Assembly: GCA_964392245.1 (NCBI GenBank)
Contig: CAYMOX010000002.1
Location: 88,420 to 152,419 of the forward strand
DNA length: 64,000 nucleotides
From: JAAUUJ01 sp964392245
GTDB taxonomy: Bacteria; Cyanobacteriota; Cyanobacteriia; Thermostichales; Thermostichaceae
Direction: 5' to 3'
The number at the start of each line of letters is the position of its first letter. Position 1 is the stretch's first letter. The translations under genes were made by a program, and so were the position numbers. Under the pieces are notes generated by a model. The model did not search any database. It was not told the DNA's origin and was given only the letters and a program-made list of their open reading frames with translations. This document shows positions 53,804 to 62,279 of this stretch, one piece after another.

Positions 53804-54577
53804 TTACGAGAGAGTCGGCAGATCAAACAGAACCGTGGTCATGTACTGATCGGCCCAGTCCGAACCAAAGGCTTTTTCCAGTACCCGGCGGGTGCGGTCA
53901 TTCTGCCGTTGCTGCAGACAGTAGCGCTGTTGGCCGACGAAGACCTGCTCTGGATCCGCTATGGGCTGGGCTTGTCGAGCTGCTTGGCAGTGGATCTGTA
54001 GATACTGTAGACACAGATCAAGAAAAGCCTGTTCTTCCTCGAGATGCTCAGGCCGGACAAAGAGGCAGTAGGGAGAGAAAATATCGCCCCATTCGGGTAG
54101 GGGGCGACGCTGGCCAAAGTGTTCGTGTTGAGGAAGGAGCGGCTGCAAACTTGATTCGTACAACAGCGCTAGAGGGATCTCCACGCCTGACTCAGGTTTT
54201 GCTGCTTCTCTAGGGGCGACAGGGGAGAGATCGACGATCGCCGCACTGATCTGTCCTCGTCCAGCCACAATGTCACAACCAAACATGGGGAGAGCATAGG
54301 TCAGGTGAGGGAACATGACACAGTGCAAAATGTCCAGTTGACTGCCAACTTTGGCCAGTTCCAGATGCAGTTTGCGAAATTGGGGGGTTTGGAAACAGCG
54401 GTTCTCGATTACCAGCTTTTCCCCCTCCAGGCGGCCCTCCACATAACCCAGATCCAGGGGTAAGGTATAGGGTTGCAGCGGCAGGTTCTGACTCCAGGTG
54501 TCAATAATTCCTGACGCCAGACGGCTGATCAGGGGATGGAGGTCCGATTGCAGTTGGCTGTTCGCAAGCATGGTCAT
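53804..54577 (-). CDS. pcyA: Phycocyanobilin:ferredoxin oxidoreductase PcyA
   Basis: About 257 residues. PcyA reduces biliverdin in two steps to phycocyanobilin with ferredoxin as donor. Typical segments: LHLELAKVGSQLDILHCVMFP with the catalytic Glu and His, and LPMFGCDIVAGRGQISAAI with the catalytic Asp. ATG at 54577 (or 54571) gives a family-length protein. It follows cpcE by about 22 bp in the same direction, placing bilin synthesis in the same transcript as a bilin lyase. Confidence 0.95.
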   Translation of the reverse strand: MTMLANSQLQSDLHPLISRLASGIIDTWSQNLPLQPYTLPLDLGYVEGRLEGEKLVIENRCFQTPQFRKLHLELAKVGSQLDILHCVMFPHLTYALPMFGCDIVAGRGQISAAIVDLSPVAPREAAKPESGVEIPLALLYESSLQPLLPQHEHFGQRRPLPEWGDIFSPYCLFVRPEHLEEEQAFLDLCLQYLQIHCQAARQAQPIADPEQVFVGQQRYCLQQRQNDRTRRVLEKAFGSDWADQYMTTVLFDLPTLS

Positions 54578-54599
54578 GGCCCACAACATTAGAAATCAG

Positions 54600-55439
54600 T
54601 TAGATCAGATCATCCAAAATTGCTAGGACAGGCAGCACCCCAGCGGGGATTGGATCCTGGGGCAGATGCACATCGAGAAGCGCCTTCAGGGCCAGGAGCT
54701 TGATGTTGGTTTCCACAGGGGCAGTTGCAATGGCATCAGCCCCCTGCAAATAGCCCGTGGCCCCCAGATCCAGCAGGGCGGCGCGCCGGAGATGAATATT
54801 CTCGTCCTGAAGCACAGCTAGCAGGGGGTCGATACGGGCGGGGTCCTGCGTCAGGCGATACCCGGCTCTGGCGGCAGCACAACGGACCCGCACCGAGGGA
54901 TGCTGCAGATAGGAGGTCACCGTTTCCAGGGCTGCTGGGTACTGCAGATCGCCTAAGGCCTCAATCAGGGATTCCAGCAACCCGTCCTCAGGCGCAGTCG
55001 TTGGATCCAGGGTCTGCAGATTGGGTAACTCCTGCAGCAACCGCTGTCCCACCGCAACCCGATGCTCAGGATGATCTTGGGCAATGGCCCCCAACGCCTG
55101 AACCACTGCAGCGCTGAGTAGCGCATCACCTGTTTGCAAACTCTGGCTCAAGGCCGGAATTGCTTCAGGATCCTGCAGTTTGCCCAGTGCCCGAGCAACA
55201 TTGCGGCGGACTGGATAGGCTCCGGTCGGGGTTCGATCTGCTGAGTAGGCCAGCGCACCGATCAGGGTCGAAACACTTTCCTGGGCCCGGACTCGCCCCA
55301 ACCACCAGGCGGCATAGTAACGCTCTGATGCGTCTCCTGTCCGCAATTTTTCGATTTGTGCCGCAACGGTAAGCACAGGTCCCTGTTCAGATCCGTCTGT
55401 CTCTGCCCTCACCATGCTAGGAATATCCTGCTCCACCAT
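54600..55439 (-). CDS. cpcE: Phycocyanin alpha lyase subunit CpcE, second operon
   Basis: About 279 residues with HEAT-like repeats. SERYYAAWWLGRVRAQESVS and DRTPTGAYPVRRNVARALGK are the CpcE hallmarks, and the C-terminal PVLAILDDLI is shared with the first copy (PLLDQII). With a CpcF partner it attaches phycocyanobilin to alpha Cys84. No F gene follows; pcyA does instead. Start uncertain between 55457 (GTG), 55439 and 55415 (ATG). Confidence 0.9.
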   Translation of the reverse strand: MVEQDIPSMVRAETDGSEQGPVLTVAAQIEKLRTGDASERYYAAWWLGRVRAQESVSTLIGALAYSADRTPTGAYPVRRNVARALGKLQDPEAIPALSQSLQTGDALLSAAVVQALGAIAQDHPEHRVAVGQRLLQELPNLQTLDPTTAPEDGLLESLIEALGDLQYPAALETVTSYLQHPSVRVRCAAARAGYRLTQDPARIDPLLAVLQDENIHLRRAALLDLGATGYLQGADAIATAPVETNIKLLALKALLDVHLPQDPIPAGVLPVLAILDDLI

Positions 55440-55491
55440 CTTGTTCCCGATCTTCACTCTGACAAGGATTGGAGATCCTGTCGATGCATCC

Positions 55492-55525
55492 TAAAAATTA
55501 AAACTCCCCCACGAGAGGGGAGCCT
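55492..55525 (-). terminator. Terminator or attenuator between cpcC and cpcE
   Basis: CTCCCC pairs with GGGGGAG, then TTTTAATTTTT on the - strand. It lies after the second rod linker and before cpcE, so it separates highly expressed structural genes from the lyase and pcyA. Confidence 0.7.
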
Positions 55526-55552
55526 ACTCATCTTAACGGTGAAATTGCTGGG

Positions 55553-56404
55553 CTATTTGACCCGACGAACGCTGATCACCTGGCCACCGCTGCGCAGCAC
55601 CTGCTGTAAAGTCATGGTGAGCTGATCATAGGAGACCAGTAAGCGCTGATTGGAGCGACGGACCCGACTGGAGGTGGCCAGGGCGGAAGGGGGGTTCTTC
55701 AGGCGAGACACCTCGATCGAGAACATATCACCCGATAACCCTGCCGGAGCGGGTCCCAGATGAGGGGGGTTCGGACTTCCCGCTTTCATGGAGGCCCGCA
55801 CCGCCGGAGCCAGGCCCATCCCCAGCGTGGACATCAGGCGAGGCTGGATCCCCTGAGAGCGATCATTGGTGGCGTAGCCCTGATAGAGGGTGAAAATATT
55901 GGTAAAGTCCTTGGACTGGAAGGAAGGACGATAGACAAATCCCCGGGGATAGGGAACGATATTTTCCCCGAAAGCCTCCAGATACTCACGGCTATCGATG
56001 TAGGAGTCCACTTCCCCATCGTGTCCCTCGGCCTGGTAGAGATCCAGATGCTTGGCGATGTCCTTGCCATCGGTAGGGGCACGGCCCAGCAGGTGCTTGA
56101 AATTGAGTTCAATCGCGCGAGTCTGGGAATTGGGGTAAAGGAACCGCTTTTTGTAGGCTCCCGACTTGGCCACCAGCCGGACAAATTCACGCACCGACAG
56201 GCCACGATTGCGCAGGAGAGATTCCAGTTCCGTCAACTCAGCGGCATCGGTTCCGAAGAGATAGTCATTCCCCAGAACCTGGCGATAGACAGCTCGGAGA
56301 ACCAAGCCCAGTTGGGCCTCGGAGGCATCCGAACGCAGTTCGACAGGGGCAGTCTCGGTGTAGGGGCTGACCCCCAAACGATCGGCAACAGAAATTGCTG
56401 ACAT
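55553..56404 (-). CDS. cpcC: Phycobilisome rod linker CpcC (second of pair)
   Basis: A 283-residue rod linker. An N-terminal linker domain (about 20-160) with LRAVYRQVLGNDYLF, SVREFVRLVAKSGAYKKRFL and ELNFKHLLGRAP, and a C-terminal CpcD-like domain (about 220-283) with MFSIEVSRLKNPPSALATSS and VLRSGGQVISVRR. It connects phycocyanin hexamers in rods. ATG at 56404 has GGGAG five bases upstream. It lies 57 bp behind the first linker gene and is about two-thirds identical by eye, reflecting duplication. Confidence 0.95.
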   Translation of the reverse strand: MSAISVADRLGVSPYTETAPVELRSDASEAQLGLVLRAVYRQVLGNDYLFGTDAAELTELESLLRNRGLSVREFVRLVAKSGAYKKRFLYPNSQTRAIELNFKHLLGRAPTDGKDIAKHLDLYQAEGHDGEVDSYIDSREYLEAFGENIVPYPRGFVYRPSFQSKDFTNIFTLYQGYATNDRSQGIQPRLMSTLGMGLAPAVRASMKAGSPNPPHLGPAPAGLSGDMFSIEVSRLKNPPSALATSSRVRRSNQRLLVSYDQLTMTLQQVLRSGGQVISVRRVK

Positions 56405-56461
56405 ATTAACTCCCAATTTAAAGCAAATGTTTGAAAAATAGACGATTTCTACAAGCGGTTT

Positions 56462-57310
56462 TCAGGCGCGGCGCACGCTGACCACCCGGCCTCCGGAGCG
56501 CAGGATCCGCTGCAAAGTCGCGGAAAGATTATTGCCTGCAACAAAAAAGCGTTGGTTGGCTCGCCGATAGGTCTCGGAGGTAGCCAGGTTGGCAGGAGGG
56601 TTGAGGAGCCCGGTCACTTCCACGCAGAACATCTCGCTAGACCGTCCGGTGGGGGGCCCTAGATGCCGTCCAGAGGGTGCACCCTGCATGTATGCTTCAC
56701 TGCGAATTGCAGGGATCAGTCCTGTAGCCAGCGTAGGATAAATGCGGGGTTGCCGTCCCTGGGCCCGATCATTGCTGGCATAGCCCTGGTAGAGGTTGAA
56801 GGAGTTGGGGAACTCGCTCATCACCTGACCCTTGCGAGTTTGAAACCCACGGGGATAAGGAACAATATTGTCTCCAAAGGCTTCGGCGTACTCAGCACTG
56901 TCCAGGTAAGAATCCACTTCCCCCTCGTGGCCTTTGTTCTGGTATAGGTCGAGATGATCCGCAATATCTTTGGCGGTCGCAGGTGCCCGTCCCAGCAGAT
57001 GCTTGAAATTCAGCTCAATGGCGCGGGTCTGGGAATTGGGGTACAGAAAGCGACGTTTATAGGCCCCGGATTTTGCCACCAGTCGGACAAACTCTTTCAC
57101 TGTCAGGTTATTGCGGCGCAGCAGGGATTCGGCACTGGCCAGATCTTCCACATCAGCCCCGAACAGATGATCGTTGCCAAACAGTTGCCGATAAACGGCA
57201 CGAATAATGCCTGACAGTTCTGCTTCCGACTGGTCAGGCCGACGCTCTAGCGTCGAAGTCTCGGTCCAGCCACTCACATTCAGGCGAGCAGCAGCAGCAA
57301 TGGCGGTCAT
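56462..57310 (-). CDS. cpcC: Phycobilisome rod linker CpcC (first of pair)
   Basis: A 282-residue rod linker with the same layout as its neighbour: linker domain with IRAVYRQLFGNDHLFGADVE, LTVKEFVRLVAKSGAYKRRF and ELNFKHLLGRAPATAKDIAD, then a CpcD-like end (MFCVEVTGLLNPPANLATSE, ILRSGGRVVSVRRA). ATG at 57310 follows GGAAGGGGG; a frame to 57382 adds Cys-rich residues not in the family. Two different rod linkers imply rods of at least three phycocyanin hexamers. Confidence 0.95.
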   Translation of the reverse strand: MTAIAAAARLNVSGWTETSTLERRPDQSEAELSGIIRAVYRQLFGNDHLFGADVEDLASAESLLRRNNLTVKEFVRLVAKSGAYKRRFLYPNSQTRAIELNFKHLLGRAPATAKDIADHLDLYQNKGHEGEVDSYLDSAEYAEAFGDNIVPYPRGFQTRKGQVMSEFPNSFNLYQGYASNDRAQGRQPRIYPTLATGLIPAIRSEAYMQGAPSGRHLGPPTGRSSEMFCVEVTGLLNPPANLATSETYRRANQRFFVAGNNLSATLQRILRSGGRVVSVRRA

Positions 57311-57489
57311 GGTCATCCCCCTTCCATCGTCTTGATAATTGATCAGTCCTGACGAGCAATGACTACAAACAAGCTGGGGCACCCTGACTCGATTCCCCCA
57401 CCCTGGGAGTTGCCACCCAGTAGCTGCAGAACCCAGTCATCGACCACCCCAGCTGCAGGTATCGGCTGTTGTGTGCTAGCCGCTTGGGC

Positions 57490-57978
57490 TTAGCTCAGCG
57501 CATTGATGGCATAGTCAATGTAGGCATTGGCTTCAACAGCGGGCTGACCCGACAGACCATGGTTGGACTTGATGTAGTTCAGGGCTTCGATGTACCAGCT
57601 GGGGGAGAGTTCAAAGGAGGTGTTGATCTCACGGATCCCTGCCAGCAGATACTCATCCATGGGGCCGGTGCCACCCGCCACCAGGCAGTAGGTCACCATG
57701 CGCAGGTAGTAGCCGATGTCCCGAGAGCACTTGGCTTTGCCTTCGGGAGTGGAAGCATAGTTTGCACCCGTCATCTGGGTGGTGTAGGGGAACTTAGAAT
57801 ACACAGCACTGGCAGCGCCATTCACCAGATCATTGGCTTTGCTGGAGAGGGCCCGAGCCGCTTCCATGCTGGCAGTGGCGCGCTTGAAACGGCCATCAAT
57901 GGCCTGGAGTTCGCTGTTGCTCAGGTAACGGCCCTGGCTATCGGCGGTTGCAATGGCATCAACGATGGGAGTCTGCAT
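57490..57978 (-). CDS. cpcA: Phycocyanin alpha subunit, second operon
   Basis: A 162-residue typical phycocyanin alpha chain: Cys84 in GKAKCSRDIGYYLRMVTYCL and the classic C-terminus ALNYIKSNHGLSG with NAYIDYAINALS. AGGAG lies upstream of ATG. It follows its beta partner by about 76 bp, the normal cpcB-cpcA order, and is followed by the rod linkers. Confidence 0.96.
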   Translation of the reverse strand: MQTPIVDAIATADSQGRYLSNSELQAIDGRFKRATASMEAARALSSKANDLVNGAASAVYSKFPYTTQMTGANYASTPEGKAKCSRDIGYYLRMVTYCLVAGGTGPMDEYLLAGIREINTSFELSPSWYIEALNYIKSNHGLSGQPAVEANAYIDYAINALS

Positions 57979-58054
57979 ATCTCAATCTCCTGAAATGAAA
58001 TTAAATGGCACAAGAAATTCTGGACAAAAAGAGGAAAGTTATCGTCTTTAAAGA

Positions 58055-58573
58055 CTAGGAAACTGCAGCAGCTGCACGATCAAAGTAGGTTTCCATCTCA
58101 GAGATCAGGGCGCTGCAATCGCCACGGGTGATCCCATTGGGATCGTTGACAATGGCCACAGCGGCAGCCTTCATTTTCTGCACACCATTGGCCACAGAAG
58201 AACCTGGAACGCCCAGCGCTTGATAGGTTTCCCGTAGACCATTCAGGCAGCGCTCGTTCAGCACGCTCACATCCCCAGAGGCAACGGCATAGGTGATGTA
58301 GCGCAGAATGATATCCATGTCACGCAGGCAAGCAGCCACGTTACGAGCTGGATAAGCAGCCCCGCCAGGAGCAATCAGATTGGATTCTTCAGCAAACAGG
58401 GAGCGGGCAGCATCAGTCACGATTTTGGACGCATTGCTGGTGAGACGGTTGACCGCATCCAGACGCTTGTTTGCATCGGACAACACACGCTGCAGAGCAG
58501 AAAATTCATCTTCAGTTAGATAGGTGCCTTTGTTGTTGGCTTGAGCGACAACTTTGCCGAATACATCGTTCAT
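58055..58573 (-). CDS. cpcB: Phycocyanin beta subunit, second operon (Ala at position 72)
   Basis: A 172-residue biliprotein with Cys82 (NVAACLRDMDI) and Cys153 (GDCSALISEM), both bilin sites. Unlike normal phycocyanin beta chains, residue 72 is Ala (PGGAAYPARN) rather than the methylated Asn; residue 78 is Asn where the other copy has Arg. AAGGAG eight bases before ATG at 58573 supports this start over the longer frame to 58606. First gene of the - strand rod operon. Confidence 0.94.
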   Translation of the reverse strand: MNDVFGKVVAQANNKGTYLTEDEFSALQRVLSDANKRLDAVNRLTSNASKIVTDAARSLFAEESNLIAPGGAAYPARNVAACLRDMDIILRYITYAVASGDVSVLNERCLNGLRETYQALGVPGSSVANGVQKMKAAAVAIVNDPNGITRGDCSALISEMETYFDRAAAAVS

Positions 58574-59209
58574 GATTAATGCTCCTTTCCAAAAAATTGA
58601 TACCAAAGCAGAGTGATTGTAAAACCGGATCCGATCTCCAGCTAGCAGTACCTGCAGTCACCGATGATGTAACTGCACCCTTAGAGAAAACTCTATTCAG
58701 CACCGCAAATCCGTGGGGATCCACAGCACCCGTGAATGAACTGCAAGTGCGAATTCCGGCATCAGCAGACTAAAGCATTGACTACCTCACACCTTCAGGC
58801 GCTTGAACCTGAAAGACACACCTGTGAAAGGCCAACTTTTCAGCCAGCTACCTGTTCCTTTCTACCAAGAGATGGCATCTCGACAATTCAAGATATGTAA
58901 CGAGGATGTATCAGGCCTAAAATCTGTGTAAGGCTTTACCGAAAACGCTTTTTCTCAGATCGGAGTCAGTCTGAATTACATTTGTTAATGAAGATTTAAT
59001 AACTTCTCTGAGGGAGTCTATGTCCTGATCTCTGATTGGTGGAGACAGACAGCGCTTTTTTTCGTGAGGAGGAGGCAAAGTGTTCATCACATATCTTTAC
59101 TGGGTCTCTGAATGGGATCGAGCTGATTCCACGGGAGGCTAGTCTAGGAACAATGTCAGCTGTCCCCCATGAGCAACAGCTGCGAAACCGACAGTAGGAG
59201 GATGCCAGG
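58574..59209. other. Long divergent promoter region between cpcB and cpcT
   Basis: About 636 bp with no convincing gene. Long leaders are usual upstream of cpcB. On the - strand TACAAT (58616-58621 on the + coordinates) could be a -10 box about 45 bp before cpcB. No complete operator was recognised. Confidence 0.4.
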
Positions 59210-59827
59210 ATGAGTGGCCATCTCACCCCAACGGATCTTTTCAACTGTGCCAGCTATTTGGCTGGAGATTTTCACAATCAGGAACAGGCCCTGGAGAATC
59301 CCCCCTTTTTTGCCCAGATTCAGGTGTGTTATCGTCCCCTGCCCTGGTCGGTTTTTCAAGGGATTGGGTTTTATGTGGAACAGGCCTATATGGGCCATCT
59401 GGAGGATCCTTACCGCACCGCTGTGGTGGAACTCCTCCTGACAGGGGAGGCCATTACCATTCGCAATTATCGTCCGAACCAGGTGGAGCACTGGAAAGGG
59501 GGGGGACGAGAGCAGCCCCAACGCCTAAACTCCATGAAAAAAGATGATCTGACCTATCTGCCCGACTGCGATCTATTGCTATACAAGGATGGAGAAGGCT
59601 TCCGCGGGGAAAATCAACCTGGGGCGCGCTGTTGGGTGCAGCGGCAAGGGCGAAAAACCTATCTGACTTCACGGGTTTATCTCTCGGCTCATGAATTTCA
59701 AAGTCATGATCGCGGCTATGATCCCGATACCCATGAACAGGTTTGGGGAGCGCTGGCGGGTCCCTTCCGCTTTATTAAAATTCAAGACTGGATGGAATGC
59801 TTGCCCTTAACCGCGCCCCATGATTAA
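59210..59827 (+). CDS. cpcT: Phycobilin lyase CpcT (CpcT/CpeT family)
   Basis: A 205-residue lyase that attaches phycocyanobilin to Cys153 of phycocyanin beta. Typical: LAGDFHNQEQALENPPFFAQ, IGFYVEQAYMGHLEDPYRTA, CDLLLYKDGEGFRGENQPG and YLTSRVYLSAHEFQSHDRGY. Its stop overlaps the start of the next gene (TAATG), so the two are translated together. Confidence 0.95.
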   Translation: MSGHLTPTDLFNCASYLAGDFHNQEQALENPPFFAQIQVCYRPLPWSVFQGIGFYVEQAYMGHLEDPYRTAVVELLLTGEAITIRNYRPNQVEHWKGGGREQPQRLNSMKKDDLTYLPDCDLLLYKDGEGFRGENQPGARCWVQRQGRKTYLTSRVYLSAHEFQSHDRGYDPDTHEQVWGALAGPFRFIKIQDWMECLPLTAPHD

Positions 59828-60513
59828 TGGCCTCTAGCTTGCTTTGTGAGATCGATATGTTTACTCCCCCCTCTCTCCTCCCTCCGGAGCGTGCCCGTCA
59901 ACAGCTGGGTCTGGAAGCGACCACACTTCAACCTCTATCCCAGCCCTGGTTACCTTTTCCCTGGCCGCTGCAGATCAGTTCCTGGGGCTGGGTGTATGAA
60001 GCAGAACCAACTCTGGAGGTGGATTGGGCTCGTGCCTATTTACAGTCCTCCCTGGCTCATCCCCCGATTCAGCTGTTGCGTCCCCGTCAGATCTCATCTT
60101 CTATTGATCCGGTGCTCCTGGGATTTTGCTGGGGTGTGAACCGGATCGTGCAAGGGGGGTTGCTAGATCAACAATTGCAGGGTCATGGATATGATCCTGA
60201 AGACAGTAAGGCCACGACTCTTGCTCAGTTCCTGCAGGCAGCCCCCCACATGCCGGAATATGCTCGGGTGCTGGTGCTGCTGGAATTGCTGGCCCGTGAG
60301 ATCAGTGTTGACCAGCAAAATCAGCTGAAAACGGTCTGCTCCGCCGATGAAATGAAAGCTGCCTACCAGATGAATCTGATGTGCATTGATCCACAGGATC
60401 TGGATCGAACTTTGCTGCAGGTGAAACTGGTGGGGATCAAGCTCTGTGGATCGGCAGAAGCGGAGGTGAAATCTGGAGTTGAGACGGTTCTTTCGGATGG
60501 GCGGCTTGTCTAG
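59827..60513 (+). CDS. Unknown protein coupled to cpcT
   Basis: A 228-residue soluble protein I do not recognise. It is rich in Leu, Pro and Gln, mostly helical after residue 90, with segments such as WPLQISSWGWVYEAEPTLE and VLLGFCWGVNRIVQGG. It contains four Cys (two near the N-terminal half, CEID and FCWG, and CIDP, LCGS later) but no clear metal motif. The TAATG overlap with cpcT means it is translated from the same message, so a role in biliprotein maturation or phycobilisome assembly is a reasonable guess. Other roles remain possible. Confidence 0.7.
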   Translation: MASSLLCEIDMFTPPSLLPPERARQQLGLEATTLQPLSQPWLPFPWPLQISSWGWVYEAEPTLEVDWARAYLQSSLAHPPIQLLRPRQISSSIDPVLLGFCWGVNRIVQGGLLDQQLQGHGYDPEDSKATTLAQFLQAAPHMPEYARVLVLLELLAREISVDQQNQLKTVCSADEMKAAYQMNLMCIDPQDLDRTLLQVKLVGIKLCGSAEAEVKSGVETVLSDGRLV

Positions 60514-60534
60514 GGATCCAGGCCCCCTGCTGGA

Positions 60535-61560
60535 CTAGGCCACGACAGACTTAAGGAACTTTTGCACCTCCTGGAAATGGCAGTGATAGACGCGATGGGT
60601 TTTCGAATAGCCCTTCAGATTGACGTCTTCACAGCGAAAGAAGGTTTTGGCGGGAGAAGATTGCATTTGGGCCCAAAGGGCAGCGTGGGTTTCTTCGGAA
60701 ATGGCCCAATCGGCATCCAGCATGCGGGTGGCGCTCTCCAAGCGGAAAGCTGCGTTCACCGTATCGCCGATCACGGTATATTCCTGCCGTTCTCCCGTTC
60801 CCATTTGCCCCACGATCGCATAGCCAGTATTGATCCCTGCGCCAAGGCGAATGGGCTGGGGGAGCTCTGGAAATCGCTCATTCAGAGATTGGGTCATCTC
60901 GAACAACTCTGCCAGGGCTTCAAAGATAGGCAGGACGTCAGGTAGAGAAGAGGGACTTTTCTGATCGCCGTCTTCCTGCACCGATCCATGCAGCCAGACG
61001 GCCATAATCGCATCACCGATGTATTTATCGACGCTGCTCCCCTTCTGGCGAATGATGGTGCCCGCCAGTCGGAACCATTCCCCCAGAACTCGAGAAAGGA
61101 GCCGTTCATCCACCTGTTGCGTGAGCTGCGTAAAGCCGCGAATATCCACCACCATCACTGAGATCAGACGGCGCAGGTGAAGCACCGACGTTTTGGCTGT
61201 GCTGCCCGGCAGAGAGTCCTGCAATTCTTCCAGCGGGGGCAGATCACCATGAAATTCAATTTCTGACTGACCCAGGGTGAGTTGATCCCCGTTATGGAGC
61301 AGGGTGGGAATGCTAACCCGCCGCTCATTGACAAAAGAGCCGTTGGTGCTGCCCAGATCAATCAGGTAAATACTGTTGCTGTCTAAATACTGAAGAATGG
61401 CATGGTGACGGGAAACGCTGTTGTCGCGGATCACAATGTCATTGTCGTCATCTCGCCCCAGCGACCAGGAGTTAGCCCCACTCAGGACCACTTTCATGGA
61501 AGTCCCGTCAGGAGCCATCAGCACGATGTAAGGGCTGACCTGTTGAGGCGCTTCATTCAT
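60535..61560 (-). CDS. FHA domain and class III nucleotide cyclase protein
   Basis: A 341-residue signalling protein. An FHA domain (about 10-108) with GRDDDNDIVIRDNSVSRHHA and LGSTNGSFVNERR binds phosphothreonine peptides. A class III cyclase domain (about 130-310) follows: VMVVDIRGFTQLTQ, KYIGDAIMAVWLHG and AGINTGYAIVGQMG. It could make cAMP under control of Ser/Thr kinases. It is the second class III cyclase of the window. Transcribed towards cpcT's partner gene. Confidence 0.93.
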   Translation of the reverse strand: MNEAPQQVSPYIVLMAPDGTSMKVVLSGANSWSLGRDDDNDIVIRDNSVSRHHAILQYLDSNSIYLIDLGSTNGSFVNERRVSIPTLLHNGDQLTLGQSEIEFHGDLPPLEELQDSLPGSTAKTSVLHLRRLISVMVVDIRGFTQLTQQVDERLLSRVLGEWFRLAGTIIRQKGSSVDKYIGDAIMAVWLHGSVQEDGDQKSPSSLPDVLPIFEALAELFEMTQSLNERFPELPQPIRLGAGINTGYAIVGQMGTGERQEYTVIGDTVNAAFRLESATRMLDADWAISEETHAALWAQMQSSPAKTFFRCEDVNLKGYSKTHRVYHCHFQEVQKFLKSVVA

Positions 61561-61687
61561 CAGACGACACGATCAGGTGACGATGGGACCTCTCCTTTAT
61601 ACCTTCCAAGATACCTTGAACGGGAGTTGTCCCTTCGCTCTCATGTCCCCGCCATCAGGGGGATCTGCAGGCTTCTACCCGCCCCAT

Positions 61688-61693
61688 TATAAT
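61688..61693 (+). promoter_or_regulatory. -10 box within a CCCCA...TGGGG dyad, before the CGLD27 gene
   Basis: TATAAT lies inside an imperfect inverted repeat, CCCCA TTATAAT TGGGG (61682-61698), 55 bp before ATG at 61748. The symmetric arms around the box suggest a possible operator. No good -35 is seen. Confidence 0.4.
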
Positions 61694-61747
61694 TGGGGTG
61701 ATTGATGAAGTTCCTTAACAGACTGCACTGCAGTCCCCGTTGCCCCC

Positions 61748-62263
61748 ATGCCTGATCCGAGTCTTTCCTCCGATCCCGCTATTGCTGCTGTGCCTGTTGA
61801 GCAGCGCCCCTTGAGCCAGTATCAAGAACTGCTGCAGTCTTGGTTTTTTGGCTGGCCTACGCATTCTCTGGGGGCTTATGTCAGGGGCGTGATCTACTCC
61901 TGGGCCGCGTTTTTGCTGTTCTGCAGTCCCTTGGCCGCCGCCAGTTTTTCCTTGCCGCAGTCCTGGCTACCCTTTGTACTGGTGACCTTTTTAGGGGCCA
62001 ATTTTCTGCTGCTGATTGTTCTGCTCCGTCTGGATCTGGGCTGGCTCTACGTGCGGCAGCGACTGCACCAATCTCAGATTCTCTATGAAGAAACCGGCTG
62101 GTACGACACGGCCATGTATCGGAAAACGGCCGCAGAAATCACGCGGCATCGGCTGATTGTCCAGCATGAGATCGGACCGATTTTGCAACGGCTGCACCGC
62201 ACGTTCGCCTGCATTGGGCTGACCAGTCTTCTATGTGTGCTGATCTGGTACGGGATCAAGTAA
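61748..62263 (+). CDS. CGLD27 family membrane protein
   Basis: A 171-residue protein of the CGLD27 family (conserved in green lineage and diatoms). Seen: VPVEQRPLSQYQELLQSWFF at the start, two membrane helices (about 44-66 and 70-92), then YVRQRLHQSQILYEETGWYD, the best-conserved stretch, and a last helix at the C-terminus. The role is not settled; in plants it is linked with iron or photosynthesis. It is followed 16 bp later by ribF. Confidence 0.85.
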   Translation: MPDPSLSSDPAIAAVPVEQRPLSQYQELLQSWFFGWPTHSLGAYVRGVIYSWAAFLLFCSPLAAASFSLPQSWLPFVLVTFLGANFLLLIVLLRLDLGWLYVRQRLHQSQILYEETGWYDTAMYRKTAAEITRHRLIVQHEIGPILQRLHRTFACIGLTSLLCVLIWYGIK

Positions 62264-62279
62264 GGAGAGGATCGCCCCT

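Noticed and set aside
58579..58773. Small + strand gene upstream of cpcB
   Set aside because: The frame overlaps the cpcB leader, has no ribosome site and shows no recognisable protein features.
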